Source: Phormidium willei BDU 130791
GTDB lineage: Bacteria; Cyanobacteriota; Cyanobacteriia; Cyanobacteriales; Geitlerinemataceae
Assembly (NCBI GenBank): GCA_001637315.1
Contig: LSZA01000008.1
Span: 1-64,000, forward strand
DNA length: 64,000 nt
Reading direction: 5' to 3'
The notes under the pieces were generated by a model that was given only the letters and a program-made list of their open reading frames with translations, made no database searches and was not told the origin of the DNA. A program made the translations under genes and the position numbers. Below, piece by piece: positions 16,728 to 24,972 of this stretch. The stretch's first letter is position 1, and the number at the start of each line of letters is the position of its first letter.

Positions 16728-17000
16728 GTGAAAATTGCCAAAATAAATAAACCCAAATAAATGGGTCTTCAGGATATCGGCTGAAATGGGTTGCATGGGA
16801 TACCAAATTGTAGAGCCGAAAAATCCCCTCCTGGGAGGGGTAGGGGTGGGTTATGCCCCTACCGCAACGGATGTAATCTGCCATAAATTCTCCTTATCAC
16901 CCTAAACCCAGAAGACCCAAACAAATAAAAAATTAAGGGTCTTTTTTTTGGAAAGTTTGTTATAATTTAAATCGTCCAATGCACTCATTTTTGTACTTGT
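16728..17000. other. nrdA-nrdB spacer
   Basis: It contains a second hairpin with T-run (AAGACCC 16912-16918 with GGGTCTT 16937-16943, then T's) and a smaller ACCCA/TGGGT hairpin near 16751-16766. It also has a GC-rich patch (CCCCTCCTGGGAGGGG...) of the kind dispersed in cyanobacterial intergenic DNA. TATAAT at 16961-16966 could be the -10 element for nrdB. I see no NrdR box here. Confidence 0.5.
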
Positions 17001-17610
17001 ATGACCTACAGTCCAAGCACGACGCATCCATCTCGGATGCCAGTCAACCCAATTTTCAATCCTCAAGGAAATGATGACCCAGAACATCGGAGTATTTGGT
17101 TTGGGGACACCACCAACCTAATGCAACTCAACGATGTTCGCTACAACTGGGCTGTTGGCTTATATCGCCAAATGCGGGAAAACTTCTGGGTTGCTGAAAA
17201 GCTCGATATTACCCAGGATGTCACCGACTACGTGAATCTCACTCTCGATGAACGCCGAGCTTTTGATGGGATTTTGTCCTATCTTACCTTTTTAGATTCT
17301 GTACAAACGGTGAATTTACCTCAGCTGAAGGTGAGTATTACCGCGCCTGAAGTTTCCATGTGTATGGCAGAGCAAATCAGTCAAGAAGCTCTCCATAACC
17401 AGAGTTATCAGTACATGATTGAGACCATTATTCCGAGCGATCGCCGCTCAGCGGTTTACGATTTTTGGCGCACCGATAAGGTGTTAAAAGACCGTTGTGA
17501 GTTCATTGCTGGGCAATATCAACGCTATGTTGATAACCCAACCGTGGAAAACTACTTCATGTCCTTGGTGACTGACTACATTCTTGAAGGCTTGTATTTT
17601 TATAATGGGT
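17001..17610 (+). CDS. nrdB: Ribonucleotide reductase small subunit NrdB, exon 1
   Basis: NrdB houses the metal/tyrosyl-radical cofactor that initiates NrdA catalysis. Exon 1 encodes NPIFNP, RSIWFGDTTNLMQLNDVRYN, then LSYLTFLDSVQT and MAEQISQEALHNQSYQYMIE, which supplies metal ligands Glu and His and the nearby Tyr. It ends in ILEGLYFYNG plus the first base of the next codon (17610). Past that point the frame stops within four codons because intron 1 begins. ATG 17001 or ATG 17040 (MPVNPIFNP) may be the start; the latter matches the usual cyanobacterial N-terminus. The spliced protein is 356 residues (343 from 17040), a normal length. Confidence 0.92.
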
Positions 17611-18637
17611 TAGTTGAGTAGCCCCATAGCATTGTGAAATGTTAGTGAAAATCCGCCAAATTGCTGGAACCCCCTAAAGCCTTTATGCCACAGCGGAATC
17701 AGTAATGATAAACGTCATGGAGCGAGAGCAGAAAAAAGTTAAAGGATTGATCGCAAGCCGTAAGGGAGTCGGTCATAGTAATGGGAAATCAGCAGCGAAG
17801 CTACCCGAATTCGGTAGAACGTTCAACGAACAGAGGGTGGATATCTTTGTCAAAGACTTGCCAGAGTTTAAGCCGAGTTTCTATAATATAGTATAGAAAC
17901 CCAGGTGAGGACCATGAAAAATGATGGAGTGATTTACCAAATTCTGAATCACAGTAATGGCAAGGTTTATATTGGCTGTACGACCAGCTTTGCTGGACGG
18001 ATAGGTTCTCACATCAAAAATGCGTATGGAGGTGCATTGGCTACTGATTTATATAAAGATATGAATCAGGATATCACCCAGTTCTCCTTTCAAATTCTTG
18101 AGCAACAAATTCCTCGTTCAGATTTGAGACGCAAAGAGTCAGAATGGATTATCCAAAAGGATGCTATTCGCTCGGGATATAATGCCGTCCGTACCAGTGG
18201 GAATGAAAAGCTGTCTGAGGAGGAAATCCATGAAATCAGAGACTCTATTCAAAGTACCCGACTAAAATTTTCTGAAATCGGAGAAATGTACGGATTCAAG
18301 GAAGGAATTATTGCAGATATTAATCTCGGCCGTGCCTGGTTTGATGACAACTGCACCTACCCCCTCAGAAAAAGTACCGTTAAGCGTAAAAAGCTAACGG
18401 AAGAGGATGTTCTAGAGATCTACTCACTGTTACAAAACCCTGAACTGAGCTTTCGTGATATTGCTTCAGTGTACGGATGGCGTAGTGAAGCCGTTTTGCG
18501 GAAGATCAATAATGGAACTTACTCCATCAGCCCCTTACCTCCATCATCCTATCCAATCCGCTCTGTGGATTCTCGGAAAGGACAGCGACAAAGATAATGG
18601 TATGTTCTAGCCCCAAATGAAAGTTTGGGTAGTTGCG
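17611..18637 (+). ncRNA. Group I intron 1 of nrdB, carrying a GIY-YIG endonuclease gene
   Basis: 1027 nt. P lies around 17657-17672 (AAATTGCTGGAACC), Q at 17786-17798 (AATCAGCAGCG), R at 17819-17835 (GTTCAACGAACAG) and S at about 18588-18610 (AAGATAATGGTATGTTC). The endonuclease gene sits between R and S, and its stop codon overlaps the S region. The 5' exon GGGT pairs with GCCCC (17621-17625) with the U-G pair. The last base is G 18637. Insertion phase is 1: T joins TT to give Phe in YNG-F-IAFYNF. Confidence 0.85.
17914..18597 (+). CDS. GIY-YIG homing endonuclease in nrdB intron 1
   Basis: 227 residues. The N-terminal nuclease module has GVIYQILNHSNGKVYIGCTT (the GIY...YIG pair as VIY and YIG), the catalytic RIGSH region and a conserved Glu (RRKESEWI). 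The C-terminal part has two repeats of a helix-turn-helix-like unit (LSEEEIHEIRDSIQ... FSEIGEMYGFKEGIIADINLGRAW and LTEEDVLEIYSLLQ... FRDIASVYGWRSEAVLRKINNGTY), fitting modular DNA-recognition repeats. ATG 17914 has AGGTGAGG in front. It probably cuts intronless nrdB alleles at the intron site to drive homing. Confidence 0.9.
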   Translation: MKNDGVIYQILNHSNGKVYIGCTTSFAGRIGSHIKNAYGGALATDLYKDMNQDITQFSFQILEQQIPRSDLRRKESEWIIQKDAIRSGYNAVRTSGNEKLSEEEIHEIRDSIQSTRLKFSEIGEMYGFKEGIIADINLGRAWFDDNCTYPLRKSTVKRKKLTEEDVLEIYSLLQNPELSFRDIASVYGWRSEAVLRKINNGTYSISPLPPSSYPIRSVDSRKGQRQR

Positions 18638-18711
18638 TTATAGCCTTCTACAATTTTGCCTCCCGGATGTTAATGCCGGGAAGTGCCGACATCTTCAAGA
18701 TGATCAACCGT
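18638..18711 (+). CDS. nrdB: NrdB exon 2 (74 nt)
   Basis: A very short exon between the two introns. After completing a Phe codon it encodes IAFYNFASRMLMPGSADIFK and MINR, which fills exactly the gap between YNG of exon 1 and DELSHV of exon 3. It ends in CGT, leaving a U at the 5' splice site. It has no start and is open for only about 25 codons, so automatic annotation would miss it. Confidence 0.9.
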
Positions 18712-19722
18712 TAACCTTGGCGGCTTCTATCGGAAACGATAGTCGAAAACCCCTTGAACTCAGGGAACCTCTCATTTGTGAGAAAACCCTGATCCAAGTT
18801 GTTAGACAAGCTTCAACATGGTATAAAAGAACTATCAAAGGTTTTTTGTTTGTATCGTGGAAAAGAAGCATCCTAAGCTACCTTGCTTTGTAACAGACGA
18901 CGGACGGGTTAGACGGATAGACTCCAATGTTTATTCATTTTGCCCTAAATACAAACACGGATATCATCAGATCACGTTTCACATTGAACACACCAGTAAA
19001 CAAAAAGCCTGTTTAGTTCATAGGCTGGTTTGGGAGTGTTTTGTTGGTGAAATCCCTCAAGGAATGCAAATCAACCATCAGGATGGAAACAAATCTAATA
19101 ATTGTTTGTCTAATCTTGAGTTGGTTACCCCACAACAAAACATAACTCATGCGGTAGAAACTGGACTTAAGAAAGGTTCGCCTGGACAAGAAAACTCCAT
19201 GTCCAAGCTTACTGATTGCGAGTATTATCAGGTGATTGATCGGCTTGTTAAGGGAGTGAGCAATGATGAAATCTCAAAAGAGTACGGACTTCATCCGCGT
19301 TATGTCTCTCTAATCCAACACAAAAAACGACTCATCAGAATCTGGGAAAAGTATTCCGATGCTACGGGTGTGTCTGAAGCTCCTAAAAGCGGAGGACTAT
19401 CTAGCAAAATCCCACTTGAGATTCGTGTTGATGTAATCCGTCAGCTACCATCAAAGAGCAACAAAGAGTTGGCTCGTATGATTGATGTAGATTGTTCTGT
19501 TATTAGCAATGTCCGACACCGGAAAACCTGGAAAGATGCTTGGGACTTGTTTAACAAAAGGAGCAACGACCATCCCGAAAGGGAGTAGATACCAAGCGGT
19601 ATCGAAGCGGGGGGGATCCTGTAAAGGATTATGATATGGTCTGTTCTACTCGGTGACGGGTAGCGGTGGTTAAGCCGACGTAAACCACGGGTTAGGGTTA
19701 GCGCCCCTAGCTGAACACAAAG
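18712..19722 (+). ncRNA. Group I intron 2 of nrdB, carrying an HNH endonuclease gene
   Basis: 1011 nt, phase 0, between MINR and DELSHVRLF. P around 18751-18769 (TTGAACTCAGGGAAC) pairs CAGGG with CCCTG of Q (18783-18798, P4). R is at 18804-18821 (GACAAGCTTCAACATGG) and S at 19628-19645 (GATATGGTCTGTTC). The endonuclease gene lies between R and S. Exon end CCGT pairs with GCGG (P1 with U-G). The last base is G 19722. The 5' core differs from the other three introns, but the 3' ~90 nt match nrdA intron 1 closely. Confidence 0.83.
18857..19588 (+). CDS. HNH homing endonuclease in nrdB intron 2
   Basis: 243 residues from a GTG start. The HNH core reads HRLVWECFVGEIPQGMQINH, then DGNKSNNCLSNLELVT, with the catalytic H-N-H/N residues in place. 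It is followed by TPQQNITHAVETG, typical of phage and intron HNH enzymes. The C-terminal half holds two helix-turn-helix-like segments (VIDRLVKGVSNDEISKEYGL; DVIRQLPSKSNKELARMIDV) for target recognition. It presumably promotes spread of its host intron. No Shine-Dalgarno is evident before GTG 18857. Confidence 0.88.
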   Translation: MEKKHPKLPCFVTDDGRVRRIDSNVYSFCPKYKHGYHQITFHIEHTSKQKACLVHRLVWECFVGEIPQGMQINHQDGNKSNNCLSNLELVTPQQNITHAVETGLKKGSPGQENSMSKLTDCEYYQVIDRLVKGVSNDEISKEYGLHPRYVSLIQHKKRLIRIWEKYSDATGVSEAPKSGGLSSKIPLEIRVDVIRQLPSKSNKELARMIDVDCSVISNVRHRKTWKDAWDLFNKRSNDHPERE

Positions 19723-20109
19723 GACGAACTCAGTCATGTGCGGCTGTTCCAAAAACTCATTCCCGAAGCCATGGCCATCTTTCCCCATTCCCAAGATGCG
19801 ATCTATGACATGATGGACACCGCCGTTCGACATGAATGTAAGTGGACGAATCACATCGTGGGGAATAACATCCTCGGGATTACGGAACACAGCACCGAAC
19901 AATACACCAAATACCTGGCCAACATCCGTCTCAAAGCCATCGGCTTAGAGCCTCTTTATCCCGAACCCCGCTATCAAAAGAGTCCTTACACTCACCTAGA
20001 GCGGTTCTCGGACACCAAAGCCGAAGGCCATACCAAGGCCAACTTCTTTGAAGCACAAGTCACCAGTTATGTGATGTCCTCTGGCGTTGGAGGTTGGGAC
20101 GAAATTTAA
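19723..20109 (+). CDS. nrdB: NrdB exon 3
   Basis: 128 codons encoding the C-terminal part: DELSHVRLFQKLIPEA with the second Glu/His metal-ligand pair, AVRHECKWTNHIVGNNILG, and a C-terminal tail ending SSGVGGWDEI that docks onto NrdA. Intron 2 ends immediately before the GAC of this ligand motif. The stop at 20107-20109 is followed after 46 bp by the convergent GNAT gene. Confidence 0.92.
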   Translation, partial: DELSHVRLFQKLIPEAMAIFPHSQDAIYDMMDTAVRHECKWTNHIVGNNILGITEHSTEQYTKYLANIRLKAIGLEPLYPEPRYQKSPYTHLERFSDTKAEGHTKANFFEAQVTSYVMSSGVGGWDEI

Positions 20110-20155
20110 GCCACTTCGACGGGGTAAATCATATCGGTTTACCCCAGCTGAGGCG

Positions 20156-21277
20156 TTAAAGTTCTTTCTCGTACACCCGATAGGTTTTGCCAATCACCCC
20201 ACCAGAGGCTTCCGTAATGCGGCGAGAGGGGTGGTTGTCTTCCCAAATCCAGGACAATTCCGCCCGCTGATAGCCCCGTTTCTCCCCCCCTTTCATGGTG
20301 AGATAGACCAACGCTAGGGGAACCATTTGACGGCGGTATTCAGGCAACGCACAGAGGGTAATCATCCGCGCTTGCTTAATTTGGCGGCGATACCAGAGAA
20401 ACTTGAGCAATCCCCAAAGATTTAGGGTTCCGTTGACGTGCTTTAAGGCGATGTTGTAATCCGGGAGACCCATAAAAAAGCCCACCATCTCACCCTGATC
20501 TTCAGCGATGGGGAAAATCTCAGGGTCAACAAGGGTTTTTAGCTGTTGGGCTTCTTCCAAAAAATCGGCTTCGGTGCGGGGAGTTGAACTCCAATTATTG
20601 GCGAAGGCTTGGGTAAATAACTGATATAGACTGCGCACATCCTCCTCAAACCCCTCTCCTTTAGTGCGAATGGCCCGGAAAGTGATGCCGGATTTGAGGG
20701 CGATGCGATAGGCTTTCTCGAATTTGTCCGATAATGGCTCCATGGGGAAGTCATAGGCGTAAGCATCTTTAGCCTTCACCCAACCCATCTCCTCTAGCCA
20801 TTGGGGATAGTAGGGGGGGTTATAGGGCATCATCATCATCGGAGGGCGCTCAAACCCCTCGACGAGAAAGAGACAGTTGTTGTGGGTTGAGAGGTTAATG
20901 GGGCCGCGAACGACCTCAATGTGCCGATCGCCCAGCCAAGACAACGCCGCCTCCAGCAACTGCTGGCCAGCGGCAAACTCCTCAATACATTCAAAATAGC
21001 CAAATAGGCCGATACGCTGACCTTCACGGTCAATCAATCGCTGATTGACGGCGGCCACAATACGCCCGATCGCCTCTCCTTGGTCATTCAACGCCAAAAA
21101 CCCTTGAAACTCCCCATAGCTAAGGAATGGGTTGTCTTGGGGGGACAATTGCGCGGCGATCGAGGCCTTCAGAGGGGGAACCCAGTTGGGATCATCGCGA
21201 TAGACCAACTGGGGCACCTCTAAAAACCGTTGGCGATCGCCCTCACTAGCGACTGGACGAATCGTAATTTGACCCAT
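20156..21277 (-). CDS. GNAT-superfamily N-acyltransferase-like protein
   Basis: 373 residues, longer than a single GNAT domain. The front shows ITIRPVASEGDRQRFLEVPQ, YRDDPNWVPPL and EAIGRIVAAVN; the end shows ARMITLCALPEYRRQMVPLALVY and a beta-strand SWIWEDNHPSRRITEASGG. This pattern is seen in long bacterial proteins annotated as N-acetyltransferases. The gene starts 9 bp after the stop of an alpha-oxoamine synthase on the same strand, so the two form an operon. It may acylate the aminoketone made by that enzyme. Substrate and product are unknown. Confidence 0.75.
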   Translation of the reverse strand: MGQITIRPVASEGDRQRFLEVPQLVYRDDPNWVPPLKASIAAQLSPQDNPFLSYGEFQGFLALNDQGEAIGRIVAAVNQRLIDREGQRIGLFGYFECIEEFAAGQQLLEAALSWLGDRHIEVVRGPINLSTHNNCLFLVEGFERPPMMMMPYNPPYYPQWLEEMGWVKAKDAYAYDFPMEPLSDKFEKAYRIALKSGITFRAIRTKGEGFEEDVRSLYQLFTQAFANNWSSTPRTEADFLEEAQQLKTLVDPEIFPIAEDQGEMVGFFMGLPDYNIALKHVNGTLNLWGLLKFLWYRRQIKQARMITLCALPEYRRQMVPLALVYLTMKGGEKRGYQRAELSWIWEDNHPSRRITEASGGVIGKTYRVYEKEL

Positions 21278-21286
21278 CTTGTGGAG

Positions 21287-22573
21287 TTAAGCACTAACCG
21301 TTGCCGTCGAGGATAGCATAGCGGCTCGGGTTTCCACCATCGCTTCAACGAGGCGATCCATCTCCTCCTTCGTATGCAGGGCATTGGCCGTAATCCGCAT
21401 CCGAGGCTTCGCGATAAACCAAATCGGTGAAATCCAAATCCCATAGCGGTCCATCAGATGGCGGGCAAAGTACTTGGGATTGATTTCAGGAGAGAGAATC
21501 ACCGGAATCACATTGGTTTCGCCAATCACCTGAAACTCATGTTCAACCAGGCGCGATCGCAGATAACGGGTATTCGCCTGAAGCGTTTGGACCAACTGCG
21601 GATTTTGACGAACCTGACGAATACTCTCCAAGGCCGCCGCCGTAATTGGAGGCGGTAGAGAAATCGTCCCAATCGACGTCGGCGACACCGTCAGCAAATC
21701 ATTGAGTTCCGGACTGGGGCTACTCAAGGCCGCCCCGGCCGAAGCCGCAAACTTCGAGAAGGTGGTCATAATAATCGGAACCATGCCCCGCCGGATCACA
21801 TCCTGGGGAGAAATCCCGAAATGGTCATAAATGCCTCGTCCCGAGGGGCCAACCGAACCACTGGCGTGAGCCTCATCCATGACGATAACACTGCCCGGAT
21901 ACTGTTCCATCACATCCAGGAACTCCGGCAATGGGGCGATATCCCCATCCATCGAGAAGACCGCATCGGAAATTAACATGATGCGATCGCCGGGCTTCGC
22001 ATAGCGTCGTAGCTTGCGAGCGAGATCATTGACATCATTGTGGCGATAGGCCTTCACCCGAACCGTCGGGCTTTGACTAAACACCTTACCCGAACGATTA
22101 TTCGCATTGGCGATCGCCGAGATAATGCAACCGTGATTGAGGACATCACTGAGGATCAGGGTTTCGCGCGTATGTTGAAACCCAGGAATCGGGATCGCCA
22201 AATGACAGAACGCATCCATCAGGGCCTGTAACGCCATCCAGGCATTCACAAACAAATGAGTGTGGGCGAGATCCTTAAACTCAGAAATCTCCCGTTCGAG
22301 TTGGCGGTGCAGATCGATCCGACCACTCAACGCCTCACAGGAACTATTCGAGGTTCCATACTGAACAATGGCATCAATCGCCGCCTGTTTGACTTGAGGA
22401 TGCTGAACCAATCCGAGGACATCATTGGTACAGAACGTTAACACCTTGAGTCGTCTTTGACTAACCGGCTCCTCAATCTCAATCAAATTGCCCTGTTTCC
22501 CGTGACAGATGTACTCATCGGGGTAAAACCCGTGTGCGTGTAACTTCTGCACATATTCTTGGATAACTTGCAC
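21287..22573 (-). CDS. Alpha-oxoamine synthase (PLP, BioF/CqsA/serine palmitoyltransferase-like)
   Basis: 428 residues with fold-type I PLP enzyme motifs: GTSNSSCEALSGRIDLHRQLE, ILSDVLNHGCIISA, VFSMDGDIAPLPE, VIVMDEAHASGSVGPSGRG and the PLP lysine in MTTFSKFAASAG. These enzymes condense an amino acid with an acyl-CoA or acyl-ACP to an alpha-aminoketone, as in biotin, sphingoid-base or CAI-1 autoinducer synthesis. The lysine region deviates from the usual TLSKAFG. Gene order with a GNAT-like protein, without bio genes, argues against a simple biotin role. The exact product cannot be told from sequence. Confidence 0.85.
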   Translation of the reverse strand: MQVIQEYVQKLHAHGFYPDEYICHGKQGNLIEIEEPVSQRRLKVLTFCTNDVLGLVQHPQVKQAAIDAIVQYGTSNSSCEALSGRIDLHRQLEREISEFKDLAHTHLFVNAWMALQALMDAFCHLAIPIPGFQHTRETLILSDVLNHGCIISAIANANNRSGKVFSQSPTVRVKAYRHNDVNDLARKLRRYAKPGDRIMLISDAVFSMDGDIAPLPEFLDVMEQYPGSVIVMDEAHASGSVGPSGRGIYDHFGISPQDVIRRGMVPIIMTTFSKFAASAGAALSSPSPELNDLLTVSPTSIGTISLPPPITAAALESIRQVRQNPQLVQTLQANTRYLRSRLVEHEFQVIGETNVIPVILSPEINPKYFARHLMDRYGIWISPIWFIAKPRMRITANALHTKEEMDRLVEAMVETRAAMLSSTATVSA

Positions 22574-23001
22574 TAGCTTTCTCCCCTCACCGTTGGTCTT
22601 GATAGCCGATGGGCTGCCGTTTCTAACATCTCAGTTTAATTTCCTAGATAAGATACCTGTTATTCCCGCTGACAGGCAAGACCACTGGCACGTTGCCGCG
22701 ATCGCAACGGCCAACTCCCCGCTAAAATGAGGGGTTTAATCTGCCGCGACCGACCTCGAACCGCTCCAGAGCCAGGCCAAATGACATAACCCATAGACTT
22801 TCTAAGCAATCGTCCCACTACAGGATCGTTTAAGGTACAGCGATGATAGCAGGATTTGCTCCGCTTACGTCTCATCGCCATGAGGACAGTTGAGATTTTG
22901 CCAGAGTGCAATTGTGAATTGCCCGATCGATCCTCCAAACTAGGAGTCTCGGACGCGATGTGCAATGATATATCACTTTCCTTTTAATCGGTGGAGGCAG
23001 T
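22574..23001. other. Divergent promoter region
   Basis: 428 bp between the oxoamine synthase (minus) and the MFS gene (plus). A basic open frame at 22660-22965 (minus) is Arg/Ser/Gly-rich and unlike any family, and I treat it as chance. GGTGGAGGCAG just before ATG 23002 is a good ribosome-binding site. No RNA gene or repeat is seen. Confidence 0.5.
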
Positions 23002-24186
23002 ATGACAGATTGGGGTCAACCCTTAAGCCGCGAGACCCTAAGGCTACCCATAGTCTTATGTGCCGGTTCCCTGACGACCATGGCCGGCGGAGCGATCGCC
23101 CCCGTCTTGCCGGATCTCATGCAAGAACTCAATATCGACTTAGCCTGGGGGGGAACCCTAGCCAGCTTTCATTGTCTCACCCTGGCCCTATTCAGTCCCC
23201 TCCTCGGCCTCCTCGCCGACAAAATCGGGCCTTCCCGCGTTCTCTTCCCCGCCATGACCTTCTACGGGATTTTCGGCGTGATCGGGGCTTGGATGCCCAA
23301 TTTTTGGTCCCTACTCCTCGTCCGGGGACTCTTAGGCATCGCCTGTGGCGGCCTTGCCGCCTCCTGTCTAGGAGTCCTAGGACGACTCTATGAAGGAGAA
23401 GCCCGAACCCGGATGCTTGGCTTTGCCACCGCCGTTCTGACCCTCACCGGCATTATCTACCCCCTCCTCGGGGGGTTAGCCGGCAATAGCCACTGGCAAT
23501 ATGCCTTTTATCTCAACGGTCTAGCCTTTCCCCTAGCCCTCCTCGGGATCTACGCCTTCGACTCCCAATCCCTAGCCGCAAAATCCAGCGAATCCCAAGG
23601 CCTAGGAGGAAAACTCACGCGGGCACTCTCTCGTCTACCCACCGCCCGACTCCTCCTGACGATGGGGCTATCGTCCATCGCCATGTATGCCGTTGTGATT
23701 TATGCCCCAATCTACCTCGACCAAGCCCTCGGCTTAACCCCCAAACTGAACGGGTTAGTGTTGGCCGCCCGAGCCATTGGTGCGGCCCTAATTTCCGCCT
23801 TTGGGGCCAAACCGCTGGCCAAAGCGATGGGCTTAAATCGCTCAACCGCCCTAGGTTTTGGTGTGATGGCCGCCACCCTAGCCCCCATTCCTTGGATTAC
23901 CAACCTAGGGGGAGTGCTGGTCGCCGCTGCCATTTTCGGTTTAGGCTTCGGCCTGGTTTTACCCAACCTCTACAACGCCCTAGCCAACATCTCCCCCTTT
24001 GAACTGCGAGCCAGTATCCTAGCCGTCGGTACAGGGATTAGCTTTCTGGGGCAATTTGCCTCTCCCGTTGTGCTGGGGGTAGTTTTGAACATCTGGGGCC
24101 TGGCCAGTGTCTTCTATGCCGCCTCTCTCCTCACGATCGCCGCCGGACTACTCCTATTCGCCCCTCTACCCCAACAAAGCTCTTAA
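23002..24186 (+). CDS. Major facilitator superfamily transporter
   Basis: 394 residues with about 12 hydrophobic helices and the MFS loop motif between helices 2 and 3 (GLLADKIGPSRVLFPAM). An A/G-rich helix 4 and 5 region (LGIACGGLAASCLGVLGRLYEGEARTR) and a second-half symmetry motif (GAKPLAKAMGLNRSTALG) follow. It is a plasma-membrane secondary transporter, probably a drug- or metabolite-proton antiporter of the Bcr/YceI-like type. The substrate cannot be inferred. A strong SD (GGAGG) precedes the ATG. The pentapeptide gene converges on it 7 bp downstream. Confidence 0.88.
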   Translation: MTDWGQPLSRETLRLPIVLCAGSLTTMAGGAIAPVLPDLMQELNIDLAWGGTLASFHCLTLALFSPLLGLLADKIGPSRVLFPAMTFYGIFGVIGAWMPNFWSLLLVRGLLGIACGGLAASCLGVLGRLYEGEARTRMLGFATAVLTLTGIIYPLLGGLAGNSHWQYAFYLNGLAFPLALLGIYAFDSQSLAAKSSESQGLGGKLTRALSRLPTARLLLTMGLSSIAMYAVVIYAPIYLDQALGLTPKLNGLVLAARAIGAALISAFGAKPLAKAMGLNRSTALGFGVMAATLAPIPWITNLGGVLVAAAIFGLGFGLVLPNLYNALANISPFELRASILAVGTGISFLGQFASPVVLGVVLNIWGLASVFYAASLLTIAAGLLLFAPLPQQSS

Positions 24187-24193
24187 ACGGCTT

Positions 24194-24754
24194 CTAGGCC
24201 GATAAAATCGCCCCTTGAGTTCGTAAGCGAGCCTGCAACTCCGGTGTCAAGCCGATCGCATGAGCGAACTGGGCCGATCGCACCTGAGTCTCACTCAGTT
24301 GAGCATCGTTGAGATTCGCCCATTTCAAATCCGCACCGGTAAAATTCGTATGGTCTAATTTCGCATCCACCAGACTAGCCCGCATCAAATTACTGCGCGT
24401 TAAATTGGCGTAGCTGAGATTAGCGTGACTAAAATCAACGCCCCCGAGATCCGCCGCCGTCAAATCGGCCCCACTGAGATCGGCCCCTTCACAATGGGCA
24501 CAGGTGAGATTGGCCCCACTGAGATCCGCCCCACTCAGATTGGCACAATACAGGTTAGCGCCGATCAAGGTGGCATTATAAAACGTCGCCCCAATCAAAT
24601 TCGCTCGAAACAGATTCGCCCCAAATAGATTCGTCCGAAAGAAACTGGCCCCACTCAAGTCAGCCCCATTGAGATCGGCACGAAACAGATCCAAATCTCG
24701 GAAGTTACGCTCGCCAGCAGCATAGCGTTCTAGTAATCGTTCAGCAGCTTGCAT
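24194..24754 (-). CDS. Pentapeptide-repeat protein
   Basis: 186 residues. The N-terminal helix AERLLERYAAGERNFRDLDL closely matches the other pentapeptide protein at 11078-12082. About 25 pentapeptides of the A(D/N)LXG type follow (ADLNGADLSGASFFRTNLFG and so on). The C-terminus, QVRSAQFAHAIGLTPELQARL, is a common ending in cyanobacterial members. It probably forms a beta-helical rod. No targeting signal is visible and the function is unknown. The spacer to 24973 contains an imperfect hairpin around 24883-24914. Confidence 0.9.
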   Translation of the reverse strand: MQAAERLLERYAAGERNFRDLDLFRADLNGADLSGASFFRTNLFGANLFRANLIGATFYNATLIGANLYCANLSGADLSGANLTCAHCEGADLSGADLTAADLGGVDFSHANLSYANLTRSNLMRASLVDAKLDHTNFTGADLKWANLNDAQLSETQVRSAQFAHAIGLTPELQARLRTQGAILSA

Positions 24755-24972
24755 AATTCGTTTGATGTTATAGAGAATTTTTACAGTCTTTATCTATTGT
24801 GACCGAGCGATCGCCCGACGCACCTGACCTGTCACGTTTCGTTAAACTCCCCGGCCCGAGATCCTCCCCAGGATCAGCAAACCCCCCAGAGTTTCGCGAA
24901 AAACTCCAGGGGATCACCAGTTGAGGGCTAATTGAGGACCAGTCTTAAACCAGACCCCTTTAATTCAAACCC

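Noticed and set aside
22660-22965. Minus-strand frame in the spacer before the MFS gene
   Set aside because: Arg/Ser/Gly-rich composition, no ribosome-binding site and no family features; probably chance.
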